Part shown: positions 7,075 through 14,137 of the stretch, piece by piece | How the letters are laid out: each line of letters opens with the position of its first letter | Numbering within the stretch: position 1 is the first letter of the stretch | Source of the DNA: JAEUPI01 sp035499355 | Lineage (GTDB): Bacteria > Pseudomonadota > Gammaproteobacteria > Burkholderiales > Burkholderiaceae_C | Length of the DNA: 14,137 nt | Assembly: GCA_035499355.1 (NCBI GenBank) | Contig: DATJYZ010000125.1 | Coordinates: forward strand, 1-14,137 | Direction of reading: 5' to 3' | The notes under the pieces: model-generated | Databases searched by the model: none | What the model was told of the DNA's origin: nothing | What the model saw: only the letters and a program-made list of their open reading frames with translations | Translations under genes and position numbers: made by a program

Positions 7075-7358
7075 GGGGCTGCCACCAGATCGTGCAGTTC
7101 GGGATGGCGCCTCAGGTACGCGCGCACATAGCTGCACGCGGGCCGCACTTTCAGGCCGTGTGCGCGCGCGTGGTCGAGCGCCGCGCGCACCACCTGCGCC
7201 GCCAGCCCGCGCCCCTGCAGCGGCGGCGGCGTCTCGGTGTGGGTGAGCCACATCACGCCGTCGGCCAGGTGGTACTGGGCGAAGGACAGTCGACCCAGCG
7301 TGCGCAGCTCGAAGCGCGAGGCGACTTCGTTGTGCTCGACCGCGGATGGCTCGCTCAT
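7071..7358 (-). CDS. small GNAT-like N-acetyltransferase (COG2388/YjdJ type)
   Basis: A 95-residue single-domain protein of the compact GNAT-like family (COG2388, YjdJ-like). The acetyl-CoA-binding signature is seen as PPLQGRGLAAQVVRAAL, the Q-x-x-G-x-A type loop, near residues 46-62. The conserved C-terminal CSYVRAYLRRHPEL block follows; its Cys75 is characteristic of the family. Acetyl-CoA binding is expected from the family, but physiological substrates are generally unknown. The ATG start lies 10 bases after the stop of the prolyl oligopeptidase gene, and its TGA overlaps the GTG of the DUF924 gene, so all three probably share a transcript. No Shine-Dalgarno sequence is seen in the short spacer, so coupling to upstream translation is plausible. 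Confidence 0.88.
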   Translation of the reverse strand: MSEPSAVEHNEVASRFELRTLGRLSFAQYHLADGVMWLTHTETPPPLQGRGLAAQVVRAALDHARAHGLKVRPACSYVRAYLRRHPELHDLVAAP

Positions 7359-7368
7359 CGGGGGTGGG

Positions 7369-9495
7369 CTATTTCAGTTGCTGCCACAGGAAGCTGAACT
7401 CGAGCGCCAGCATGTCAGCGCGCTGCGCATTGTCGGCGGCGGCGCCGTGGCCGCCCTCGATGTTCTCGTAGTACAGGAGGTCGTGACCCTGCTCCAGCAT
7501 GCGCGCGGCCATCTTGCGCGCGTGGCCCGGGTGTACGCGGTCGTCGCGCGTGCTGGTGATGAACAGCACGCGCGGCAGCTTCTGCCCCTCGCGCACGTTC
7601 TGGTACGGGCTGTAGCGCGCGATCCAGCTCCACGGCTCGGGTTGGTCGGGGTCGCCGTACTCGGCCATCCACGACGCGCCGGCGAGCAGCCGGTGGTAGC
7701 GCTTCATGTCGAGCAGCGGCACCTGGCACACCACCGCGTTGAACAGCTCGGGCCGCTGCAGCATCACCGCGCCGACCAGCAGGCCACCGTTGCTGCCGCC
7801 CTCGATGCCGAGGTGTCTCGCATCGGTGATGCGCCGCGCGATCAGGTCTTCGGCCACGGCGATGAAATCGTCGTAGCTTCGCTGCTTGTGCTGCAGCACC
7901 GCGGCCTGGTGCCAGGCCGGGCCGAACTCGCCGCCGCCGCGGATGTTGGCCACCACCAGCACGCCGCCGCGGTTGAACCAGCCGTTGCCGAACGCGCCGG
8001 AGTACCACGGCACCTGCGACACCTCGAAACCGCCGTAGCCGTACAACAGCGTCGGGTTGCCGCCGTCGGCCTTGGCGCCTCGCGGCCAGACCACGAAGTA
8101 CGGGATGCGCGTGCCGTCTTTCGACGTCGCCGCGAGCTGCTCGACGCGCATGCCGGTGGCATCGAAGAAGGGCGGCCGCGATTTCACGGTCTCGCGCCGG
8201 TCGCCGCCGGTGCGGGCGAGCATCAGCGAATCGGGCGTCAGGAAGTCGCTGTACTGCAGCCAGTACGACTCGGCGAAGTCGTCGTGCGCGATCATCGGGT
8301 CGTGCAGCGCCGCCACCGCGATGGTGCCGGGATGCGGCGCCTGCACGTCGCGCTGGAGCCAGCGGCCGCCCTCGATGCGCCACTCCTGCAGGCGGCTGGC
8401 GACGTTGTCGAGGATGTCGAGCACGATGTGCGAGCGCGTGACCGTGAAGCCGGCCAGCGAACGCGTCGGTGTCGGCTCGAACAGGCTTACCAGCGCGCGC
8501 TTGCCCGCCAGGTAGTCGGCCGCGGGCGCCACCAACAACGAGCCGCGGCGGTGCGTGTTGCCGTCGACCGTCCAGTCGCTGCGCAGCTCGATCAGCACCT
8601 GCTCGCGCCAGAACGAGAGCTGCGCGTCGGCCGGTTTGTCGATCGGTTGCGCTCGCTCGCCCTGCAGCAGCGACAGCGCGCTGGTGTAGAAGTCGATCTG
8701 CCGCGCCACGACGACGCGCTCGTAGCCGGGCGTGAGGTCGATCGTGAAGCCGGCGGCGACATCCTGGGGTTGGGCCTCGAACACGGTGCTCGCCTGCGCC
8801 AGCGGCTGGCCGCGGCGCCAGCGCTTGACGACCCGCGGATAGCCGGAGTCGGTGAGCGAGCCGGGGCCGACGTCGGTGGCCACCAGCACGGTGTCGCGAT
8901 CGAGCCAGTCGATGTCGCTCTTGGCCTCGGGCAATGTGAAGGCGCCGTCGCCGGTGACGAAGCGTCGTGTCGCGAGGTCGTATTCGCGCACCACGTGGGC
9001 GTCGGCGCCGCCGCGCGACAGCTTCACCAGGCAGCGCGTGTCGTCGGGGCGCAGGCACTCGGCGCCCGCCCAGACCCAGTTCTCCTGCTCGCTGCGGCCG
9101 AGTGTGTCGAGGTCGAGCAACACGTCCCACGTCGGCTGCGGCTTGCGGTACTCGGCCAGCGTGGCGCGCCGCCACAGGCCGCGCGGATGCTCGGCGTCCT
9201 GCCAGAAGTTGTAGAGCCATGCACCGCGGCGCACGACGCTCGGAATGCGCTCGCGCGAATCGAGCACCGCGCGGATGCGCGTGCGCGTGTCGGCGAAACC
9301 GGGCCAGGCCTCGAGCGCCTTGCGCGCTTGCGCGTTGCGCTCGCGCACCCAGGCCAGCGCGCGCTCGCCGTGCACGTCTTCGAGCCAGAGGTAAGGGTCG
9401 TCGGTCTGGGTGTCGGCCATGCTGCGGCTGCTCAATGCCGCCATGATCGTGACCCACACGCACAGCAGCGCGAGCGCCAGGCGGCGCGCCGCCAC
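7369..9495 (-). CDS. S9 family prolyl oligopeptidase, probably exported
   Basis: Predicted prolyl oligopeptidase-family serine peptidase that cleaves short peptides, typically after proline. The N-terminal DPYLWLEDV is followed by a propeller region with few conserved motifs. The C-terminal alpha/beta-hydrolase domain has YGYGGF near 485-490, nucleophile Ser568 in GGSNGG, Asp651 in TRDDRV (with Arg653) and His683 in GGHGAA. The triad is complete and the length is normal. I chose the GTG at 9495 (708 residues) because it adds a basic AARR, a hydrophobic core and a cleavable RSMA/DT end, a good Sec signal peptide, implying a periplasmic enzyme. The ATG at 9420 would give a cytoplasmic form starting MADTQTDDPYLW. 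The gene leads a minus-strand run with the GNAT-like and DUF924 genes and diverges from the M3 peptidase. The family is certain; location depends on the start. Confidence 0.93.
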   Translation of the reverse strand: MAARRLALALLCVWVTIMAALSSRSMADTQTDDPYLWLEDVHGERALAWVRERNAQARKALEAWPGFADTRTRIRAVLDSRERIPSVVRRGAWLYNFWQDAEHPRGLWRRATLAEYRKPQPTWDVLLDLDTLGRSEQENWVWAGAECLRPDDTRCLVKLSRGGADAHVVREYDLATRRFVTGDGAFTLPEAKSDIDWLDRDTVLVATDVGPGSLTDSGYPRVVKRWRRGQPLAQASTVFEAQPQDVAAGFTIDLTPGYERVVVARQIDFYTSALSLLQGERAQPIDKPADAQLSFWREQVLIELRSDWTVDGNTHRRGSLLVAPAADYLAGKRALVSLFEPTPTRSLAGFTVTRSHIVLDILDNVASRLQEWRIEGGRWLQRDVQAPHPGTIAVAALHDPMIAHDDFAESYWLQYSDFLTPDSLMLARTGGDRRETVKSRPPFFDATGMRVEQLAATSKDGTRIPYFVVWPRGAKADGGNPTLLYGYGGFEVSQVPWYSGAFGNGWFNRGGVLVVANIRGGGEFGPAWHQAAVLQHKQRSYDDFIAVAEDLIARRITDARHLGIEGGSNGGLLVGAVMLQRPELFNAVVCQVPLLDMKRYHRLLAGASWMAEYGDPDQPEPWSWIARYSPYQNVREGQKLPRVLFITSTRDDRVHPGHARKMAARMLEQGHDLLYYENIEGGHGAAADNAQRADMLALEFSFLWQQLK

Positions 9496-9585
9496 AGGGT
9501 AGCAAAACCGGCGCGCGCCGTCGTTCGGTGGGGACAAGGCGGTTGTCGTGGTCGCGGGATGCAGCCCAGTGTGGCGAGCGCGGCG

Positions 9586-9604
9586 TCCCCATTTCAAGCG
9601 GGGA
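9586..9604 (-). promoter_or_regulatory. dyad with CTTGAAA, in the divergent peptidase intergenic region
   Basis: TCCCC at 9586-9590 and GGGGA at 9600-9604 form a 5-bp dyad around ATTTCAAGC. On the minus strand this reads CTTGAAA, which matches the -35 consensus for heat-shock sigma-32 and is also close to the sigma-70 TTGACA. It points toward the prolyl oligopeptidase gene. Downstream -10 candidates are weak: CACACT after 18 bases for sigma-70, and no good CCCCATNT-like box. Treat it as a candidate promoter or operator only. Confidence 0.22.
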
Positions 9605-9670
9605 TACTCGTGCGCCGGGCCCGCGCCGCCGATGGCATGATCGGGCGCGCGCATGGGCTGCGAGAGATCC

Positions 9671-9675
9671 GGAGA
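9671..9675 (+). promoter_or_regulatory. ribosome-binding site deciding the M3 peptidase start
   Basis: GGAGA lies 7 bases before the TTG at 9683, normal Shine-Dalgarno spacing, and is one of the few clear ribosome-binding sites in the window. It lies inside the coding sequence if the ATG at 9653 is used instead, which argues for the TTG. Confidence 0.55.
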
Positions 9676-9682
9676 ACATTCG

Positions 9683-11734
9683 TTGGACGCCCCGATCAAT
9701 CCGTTGCTGGCGCCGTGGGATGCGCCGTTCGGCCTGCCGCCGTTCGACCTGGTGCGGCCCGAGCACTTCAGACCCGCATTCGAACGCGGCATGCGCGAGC
9801 ACCGCGAAGAGCTGGCGCGCATCGCCACGCGGCACGACGCGCCGACCTTCGACAACACGCTGGCTGCCTTCGACGCCTGCGGTCGCCTGCTGTCGCGCGT
9901 GGAAGCGCTGTTCCACAACCTCGCCGCATCGGCCACCAGCGACGCGCTGCAGGCCGTGCAACGCGAGATGGCCGCGCCGCTGGCGGCGCACTGGAGCAGC
10001 GTGTACATGGACGCGGCGCTGTTCGAGCGCGTCGATGCCTTGCACGCCGGGCGCGACTCGCTCGGGCTGGGCGCCGAGCAACGCCGCCTGCTCGAGCGGG
10101 TGCATCTCGACTTTGTGCGCGCCGGCGCGCGCCTGCGCGGCGGTGCGCGGCAGCGCTATGCGCAGTTGATGCAGCGGCTGGCCGAACTGACGACCACCTT
10201 CGCGCAGAACGTGCTGCACGACGAGGCGTCTTATGCGCTGCCGCTGCGCGGCGAGGCCGATCTCGCCGGGCTGCCCGACTTCCTGCGCGCGGCGGCGCAC
10301 CAGGCCGCACGCGAGCGCGGCATCGGCGCCGGCCACGCGATCACGCTGGCGCGCTCGCTGATCGTGCCGTTCCTCACCTTCTCGCCGCGGCGCGACCTGC
10401 GCGAGCAGGCGTGGCGTGCGTGGGTCTCGCGCGGCGAACACGCGGGCGCCCACGACAACCGGCCGATTGCGCGCGAGATCCTGGCGCTGCGCCGCGAGCA
10501 GGCGGCGCTGCACGGCCACGCCAGCTATGCGGACTACGCGCTGGCCGACACGATGGCGCGCTCGCAGGCGCAGGTCTGGGCGCTGCTCGACCAGGTGTGG
10601 GTCAAGGCGGTGCCGGCGCTCGCCCGCGAGCGCGACCTGCTCGAGGCGGCACGCCGGGCGCACGGTGCACCCGACGACGCGCTCGAGCCGTGGGACTGGC
10701 GCTACTGGGCCGAGCAGGTGCGCCGCGAGCGCTACGCGCTCGACGACGCCGAGCTGAAGGCCTACTTCCCCTTGCCGGCGATGGTGGAGGCGGCGTTCGA
10801 CTGCGCGCGGCGGCTGTTCGGCCTGCGCTTCACGCTGCGCGACGACCTCGGCACCTACCACGGCGACGCGCGCGCCTACGAGGTGGCCGACGCCGACGGC
10901 CGCGTGGTCGGCCTGTTCCTGCAGGACAACTTCGCGCGTGCCGGCAAGCGCAGCGGCGCCTGGATGAGTGCGCTGCAGTGGCAGCACCGCAATGGCTTCG
11001 AGGCCAAGCCGGTGGTGCTCAACAACAACAACTTCGCGCGCGGCGACGGGCAAAGCCCGACGCTGCTGTCGCTCGACGACGTGCGCACGCTGTTCCACGA
11101 GTTCGGGCACGGCCTGCACGGTCTGCTGTCCGACGTGGGCTACGAACGCCTGTCGGGCACGCAGGTGCTGCGCGACTTCGTCGAGCTGCCATCGCAACTG
11201 TTCGAACACTGGATCGACGAGCCCGAGGTGCTGAAGCGCCATGCGCGCCACCACCGCAGCGGCGAGCCGATCCCCGACACGCTGATCGAGCGTGTGCGTG
11301 CGGCGCGGCGCTTCGGTCAGGCCTACGAGTCGGTGCGCTACAGCGCGAGCGCGCTGGTCGACATGGCGGCGCACGCCGCCACCGAACCGATCGACGACAT
11401 CGTCGCGTTCGAGCAGCGCGTCCTCGCCGAGCGCGGCGCGCCGGTGGTGGCCGGGCTCAACCACCGGCTGGCGCACTTCCAGCACCTGTTCTCAGGCTCC
11501 AGTTACGCTGCCGGCTACTACGTCTACCTGTGGGCCGAGGTGCTCGACACGGACGCCTACGACGCCTTCGTCGAAGCGGGCGACCCGTTCGATGCCGAGG
11601 TCGCGCAACGCGTGCGGCGCTGGATCTACTCCAGCGGCAACAGCGTCGAGCCTGGCGCCGCGTACGAGGCCTTCCGCGGTCGCGCGGCCAGCATCGAGCC
11701 GATGCTGCGAGAGCGCGGCTTGATCGACGACTGA
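9683..11734 (+). CDS. dcp: M3 family zinc peptidase, peptidyl-dipeptidase Dcp type
   Basis: Predicted zinc metallopeptidase of the thimet-oligopeptidase clan. Zinc motif HEFGH lies at 472-476 (catalytic Glu473) and the third ligand is probably Glu501 in DFVELPSQ. The late active-site block is GSSYAAGYYVYLW. Similarity in pattern to E. coli Dcp (HFRPAFERGM near the start, PWDWRYWAEQVRRERY with DDAELKAYF in the middle, a C-terminal MLRERGL) is closer than to oligopeptidase A, so release of C-terminal dipeptides from cytoplasmic peptides is expected. I chose the TTG at 9683 (683 residues) because GGAGA at 9671-9675 is correctly spaced and the protein then begins DAPINPLLAPW, as homologues do. 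An in-frame ATG at 9653 (693 residues) lacks such a site. There is no signal peptide. The gene converges on the PAS kinase after 9 bases. Confidence 0.92.
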   Translation: MDAPINPLLAPWDAPFGLPPFDLVRPEHFRPAFERGMREHREELARIATRHDAPTFDNTLAAFDACGRLLSRVEALFHNLAASATSDALQAVQREMAAPLAAHWSSVYMDAALFERVDALHAGRDSLGLGAEQRRLLERVHLDFVRAGARLRGGARQRYAQLMQRLAELTTTFAQNVLHDEASYALPLRGEADLAGLPDFLRAAAHQAARERGIGAGHAITLARSLIVPFLTFSPRRDLREQAWRAWVSRGEHAGAHDNRPIAREILALRREQAALHGHASYADYALADTMARSQAQVWALLDQVWVKAVPALARERDLLEAARRAHGAPDDALEPWDWRYWAEQVRRERYALDDAELKAYFPLPAMVEAAFDCARRLFGLRFTLRDDLGTYHGDARAYEVADADGRVVGLFLQDNFARAGKRSGAWMSALQWQHRNGFEAKPVVLNNNNFARGDGQSPTLLSLDDVRTLFHEFGHGLHGLLSDVGYERLSGTQVLRDFVELPSQLFEHWIDEPEVLKRHARHHRSGEPIPDTLIERVRAARRFGQAYESVRYSASALVDMAAHAATEPIDDIVAFEQRVLAERGAPVVAGLNHRLAHFQHLFSGSSYAAGYYVYLWAEVLDTDAYDAFVEAGDPFDAEVAQRVRRWIYSSGNSVEPGAAYEAFRGRAASIEPMLRERGLIDD

Positions 11735-11737
11735 CGG

Positions 11738-11753
11738 GCGCGCTCAGACGCGC
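11738..11753. terminator. small GC hairpin between the convergent M3 peptidase and PAS kinase genes
   Basis: GCGCG at 11738-11742 pairs with CGCGC at 11749-11753 around a 6-base loop that holds the TGA stop of the minus-strand kinase (11744-11746). Two G-T pairs could lengthen the stem. There is no T-run. At only 5 strong pairs in very GC-rich DNA it may be chance. Confidence 0.2.
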
Positions 11754-14137
11754 TTGCCAAACAAGGTGTCGAGCGCGCCCAGGAAGATCCGGAAGTCGAG
11801 CGGCTTGGTCCAGTAGTCGGCGAAGCCGGCGCCGAGGGCGTTCTGGATGTCCTCGGGCATCGCGTTGGCCGACAGCGCGATGCACGGGATCGACGCGGTG
11901 CTGGGGTCGGCGCGCAGCCGGCGCAGCACCTCCAGGCCGTCGATGTCGGGCAGCTGCATGTCGAGCAGGATCAGGTCCGGCTGCAGGCGGCGCGCGCTGT
12001 CGATGCCGCTGGCGCCGTCGTTGGCCTCGTCGAGCATCAGGTGGCCGCGTTGCCCGACCAGCTCGCGCACGATCAGCGCGTTGACCGGGTTGTCTTCGAT
12101 GTAGAGCAGGCGGCCGACGCGCACGGCCACGCCGTCGACGGGTGGCGCGCTGCGCGAGGGTGCGGTCGTCAGCATGGCGGGGCGCGCGGCCGGGCTCGTG
12201 GCTGCCGGCTGCGGGCGCGGCAGGCGGACCTCGAAGGTGCTGCCGATGCCCGGGGTGCTCTGCACCTGCACGCGGCCACCCATGCGCTCGACGTTGGCCT
12301 TGACGATCGCCAGCCCGATGCCGGTGCCTTCGATGCCCTTGCTCTCCAGCCCGAGGCGGTTGAACGGTTCGAAGGCGTGCGCGAGCTGTTCGCGGGTCAT
12401 GCCGCGGCCGCTGTCGCGCACCCGCAGCACCACGGTCTTGTCGTCCGGCGCCAGCGCGTCCACCCGCACCGAGCCGCCGCGGTGGTTGTACTTGACCGCA
12501 TTGGTCAGCAGATTCAGCAGCACCTGGCGCAGGCGCGTCGGGTCGGCCCACACGGCGTGGCCGAGCTCGCCGGCCTCGAGCTGCACGCCGTGCTGTGCGG
12601 CCAGCGCAGCCACCATCGGCGCCGCGGCGTCGTGCAACTCGCGCAGCTGCACCACCTGCGGGTCGAAGCGGATCTCGCCGGTGTCCAGGCTCGACAGGTC
12701 GAGCACGTCGTTGACCAGCGCCAGCAGATGCTCGCCGGCGGCGTGGATGTGCTGCAGCTGCTCGCGCGGCTCGCCGCGCAACGCCAGCGTGGTGTCCGTC
12801 AGCAGCAGCTGCGCGAAGCCGATCACCGCGTGCAGCGGCGTGCGCAGCTCGTGGCTCATGCGCGCCAGGAACTGCGATTTGGCGCGGCTCTCGCGCTGCG
12901 CCAGCATGCGCTCCTGCAACGCCTGCTCGGCCTCGCGGGTGTGCGTGATGTCCCAGTTGACGCCGATGCGCCGCACCTCGACGCCGCTGGCGTCGAGGAT
13001 CGGGATCGAGCGCGTGGCCAGCCAGTGCCAGCTGCCGTCGGGCCAGCGCACGCGAAATTGCCCACTCGCCGGCCGCCGCTCGCGCGCGGCCACCACGTAC
13101 TCCTGCTTCATCGGCGGCAGGTCGTCGGGGTGGACCAGCGCCATCGCATCGGCTTCCGACAGCGGCTCGGCACGCGGCTCGAGGCCTCGCAGGCGCCACA
13201 TCTGCTCGTCCCACACCGAGCGGCGGCTGCGCGCGTCGAGCTCCCAGGTGCCCAGGCCCACGGCGCGGGTGGCCAGCGCGACGCGCTCGCTGGCATCGCT
13301 CAGCGCCTGGCGCGCCGCGCGCTGCTCCGTGATGTCGATCATCGTGCCGAGCATCTGCAGGCCCGCTTCGCTCCGAAGCATGCGCACGCGCATCGACACG
13401 TCGCGCCGCGTGCCATCGGTGCGCACGATCTGCACCTCCGACTGCACGACGCGCGGCGTGTCGCCGGCGCCGCGCGGCGCACGCTGGTTCATCACGTGGT
13501 GGTATTCGGGTGCGACGAAGCGCGCCATGTAGTCGGCGCGGCTCGGCGCCGGCTGCGATGGCTCGAGCCCGTGCATCGTGTACATCTGGGCGTTCCACAC
13601 CGCGGTATCGCTGGTGGCGTCGTAGGACCAGATGCCGACCCCGGCGGCCGACGCGGCCAGCTCGAGGCGGCGCGTCAGGTCCTGCAGGCGGCGCTGCTCG
13701 CCGAGGCGATCGGTGACGTCCATCGCCACGCCGACGAAGGCCACCGGCTTGCCGTCGGCGTCGCGCTGCGTGACACGCCGCGTCAGCACGTCGAGCCAGC
13801 GGCCGTCGGCGTGGCGGTAGCGCGCCTCCATGTCGGTGGGCCCGGTGGCGGCCGCGGCACGCTGCATCGCCTGCTGCACCGTCGGCAGGTCGTCGGGGTG
13901 GATCAGTGCGCGCACCTCGGCCAGGCTCAGCCCTTCGGGGCGCGGCGCCATGCCCAGCTGCCGCCATGCCTGATCGTCGTAAAACAGGCGGTTGGTCACC
14001 AGGTCGTGGCGCCAGATCGCGATGCCGCTCAATTGCAGCGCCAGCTCGAGTTGCGCGTTGGTCTCGTGCACGCTCTGCGCGAGGCGCCAGACCTCGGTGT
14101 CGTCCATGATGACGCCGAGCACGCGATCGGGCTTGCC
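11744..14137 (-). CDS. multi-PAS hybrid sensor histidine kinase with receiver domain (5' end outside the window)
   Basis: The reading frame is open to the right edge, giving 797 visible residues with no membrane segment. Order (numbered from the edge): the end of a PAS/PAC unit (1-15), three full PAS units starting near 31, 158 and 286, a short coiled coil, HisKA with SHELRTP (His429), HATPase (Asn542, Asn546, DSGRGM at 575-580, GTGIGL at 604-609), an Ala/Pro linker, and a C-terminal receiver with Glu681/Asp682, phospho-Asp726, Ser756 and Lys778. There is no HPt domain, so phosphate would pass to a separate HPt protein or the receiver may act in feedback. PAS units often sense redox, light or small ligands; no flavin- or haem-binding signature is identified here. 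In-frame GTG (14122) and ATG (14107) codons exist, but the frame before them continues PAC-like sequence, so the true start lies beyond the window. Confidence 0.93.
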   Translation of the reverse strand, partial: GKPDRVLGVIMDDTEVWRLAQSVHETNAQLELALQLSGIAIWRHDLVTNRLFYDDQAWRQLGMAPRPEGLSLAEVRALIHPDDLPTVQQAMQRAAAATGPTDMEARYRHADGRWLDVLTRRVTQRDADGKPVAFVGVAMDVTDRLGEQRRLQDLTRRLELAASAAGVGIWSYDATSDTAVWNAQMYTMHGLEPSQPAPSRADYMARFVAPEYHHVMNQRAPRGAGDTPRVVQSEVQIVRTDGTRRDVSMRVRMLRSEAGLQMLGTMIDITEQRAARQALSDASERVALATRAVGLGTWELDARSRRSVWDEQMWRLRGLEPRAEPLSEADAMALVHPDDLPPMKQEYVVAARERRPASGQFRVRWPDGSWHWLATRSIPILDASGVEVRRIGVNWDITHTREAEQALQERMLAQRESRAKSQFLARMSHELRTPLHAVIGFAQLLLTDTTLALRGEPREQLQHIHAAGEHLLALVNDVLDLSSLDTGEIRFDPQVVQLRELHDAAAPMVAALAAQHGVQLEAGELGHAVWADPTRLRQVLLNLLTNAVKYNHRGGSVRVDALAPDDKTVVLRVRDSGRGMTREQLAHAFEPFNRLGLESKGIEGTGIGLAIVKANVERMGGRVQVQSTPGIGSTFEVRLPRPQPAATSPAARPAMLTTAPSRSAPPVDGVAVRVGRLLYIEDNPVNALIVRELVGQRGHLMLDEANDGASGIDSARRLQPDLILLDMQLPDIDGLEVLRRLRADPSTASIPCIALSANAMPEDIQNALGAGFADYWTKPLDFRIFLGALDTLFGKRV

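Noticed and set aside
7415..11485. 1356-codon minus-strand open frame
   Set aside because: It overlaps both peptidase genes in wrong frames and has only compositionally biased sequence.
7237..12084. 1615-codon plus-strand open frame crossing several genes
   Set aside because: It runs antisense to the S9 peptidase, then out of frame through the M3 peptidase. No domain is visible, and the real genes explain the same DNA.
11457..13967. 836-codon minus-strand frame overlapping the PAS kinase
   Set aside because: It is out of frame with the PAS-HisKA-HATPase-REC motifs, and its Arg/Ala/His-rich translation has no domains.
1..14137. CRISPR array, tRNA, insertion sequence, toxin-antitoxin or defence island
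   Set aside because: I saw no regularly spaced repeats, tRNA-like cloverleaf, transposase, terminal inverted repeats or small paired genes on either strand.

Overview
The window is about 14 kb of very GC-rich DNA (GC-biased third codon positions, long antisense open frames everywhere). It is densely packed, with no gap above about 190 bases. Base composition, codon use and gene families suggest a betaproteobacterium of the Burkholderiales (Rubrivivax/Leptothrix/Methylibium-like). That placement is inference, since no rRNA or other marker gene is present. I see no tRNA, rRNA, CRISPR array, insertion sequence or phage gene.

Left block (1-4700): signalling. The last codons of a plus-strand gene may end at 35. 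On the minus strand, a small exported sulfite-oxidase-fold protein (2348-2875) overlaps a membrane hybrid histidine kinase with HisKA, HATPase, receiver and HPt domains (129-2378). They look like a co-translated sensor pair. Divergent from them is a membrane serine/threonine kinase (3012-4700) with a Cys-patterned tail predicted to lie outside the inner membrane.

Middle block (4701-7368): metabolism and small proteins. A 98-base leader with two perfect 7-bp hairpins and an 8-bp alternative pairing precedes an acyl-CoA ligase (4799-6493). Its stop codon interlocks, through a shared CTAG, with that of a convergent DUF924 gene. DUF924 is the last gene of a minus-strand run: S9 prolyl oligopeptidase, then a small GNAT-like protein, then DUF924, with a 10-base gap and a 4-base overlap.

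Right block (7369-14137): two large peptidases, an S9 serine peptidase that is probably exported (minus) and a Dcp-type M3 zinc peptidase (plus). They diverge from a 187-base intergenic region. After 9 bases, the M3 gene meets a convergent hybrid PAS sensor kinase that runs off the right edge. Its PAS units repeat every 128 residues, and the first is cut by the window end.

No complete new system is evident. The points most worth checking are the cysteine-free oxidoreductase-fold partner of the first kinase, the Glu-to-Ala change beside that kinase's phospho-accepting His, the HRDIAPDN catalytic loop and four-Cys tail of the Ser/Thr kinase, and the mutually exclusive hairpins before the acyl-CoA ligase. 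Two phosphorelay kinases and one Ser/Thr kinase are present, but no DNA-binding response regulator is encoded here.
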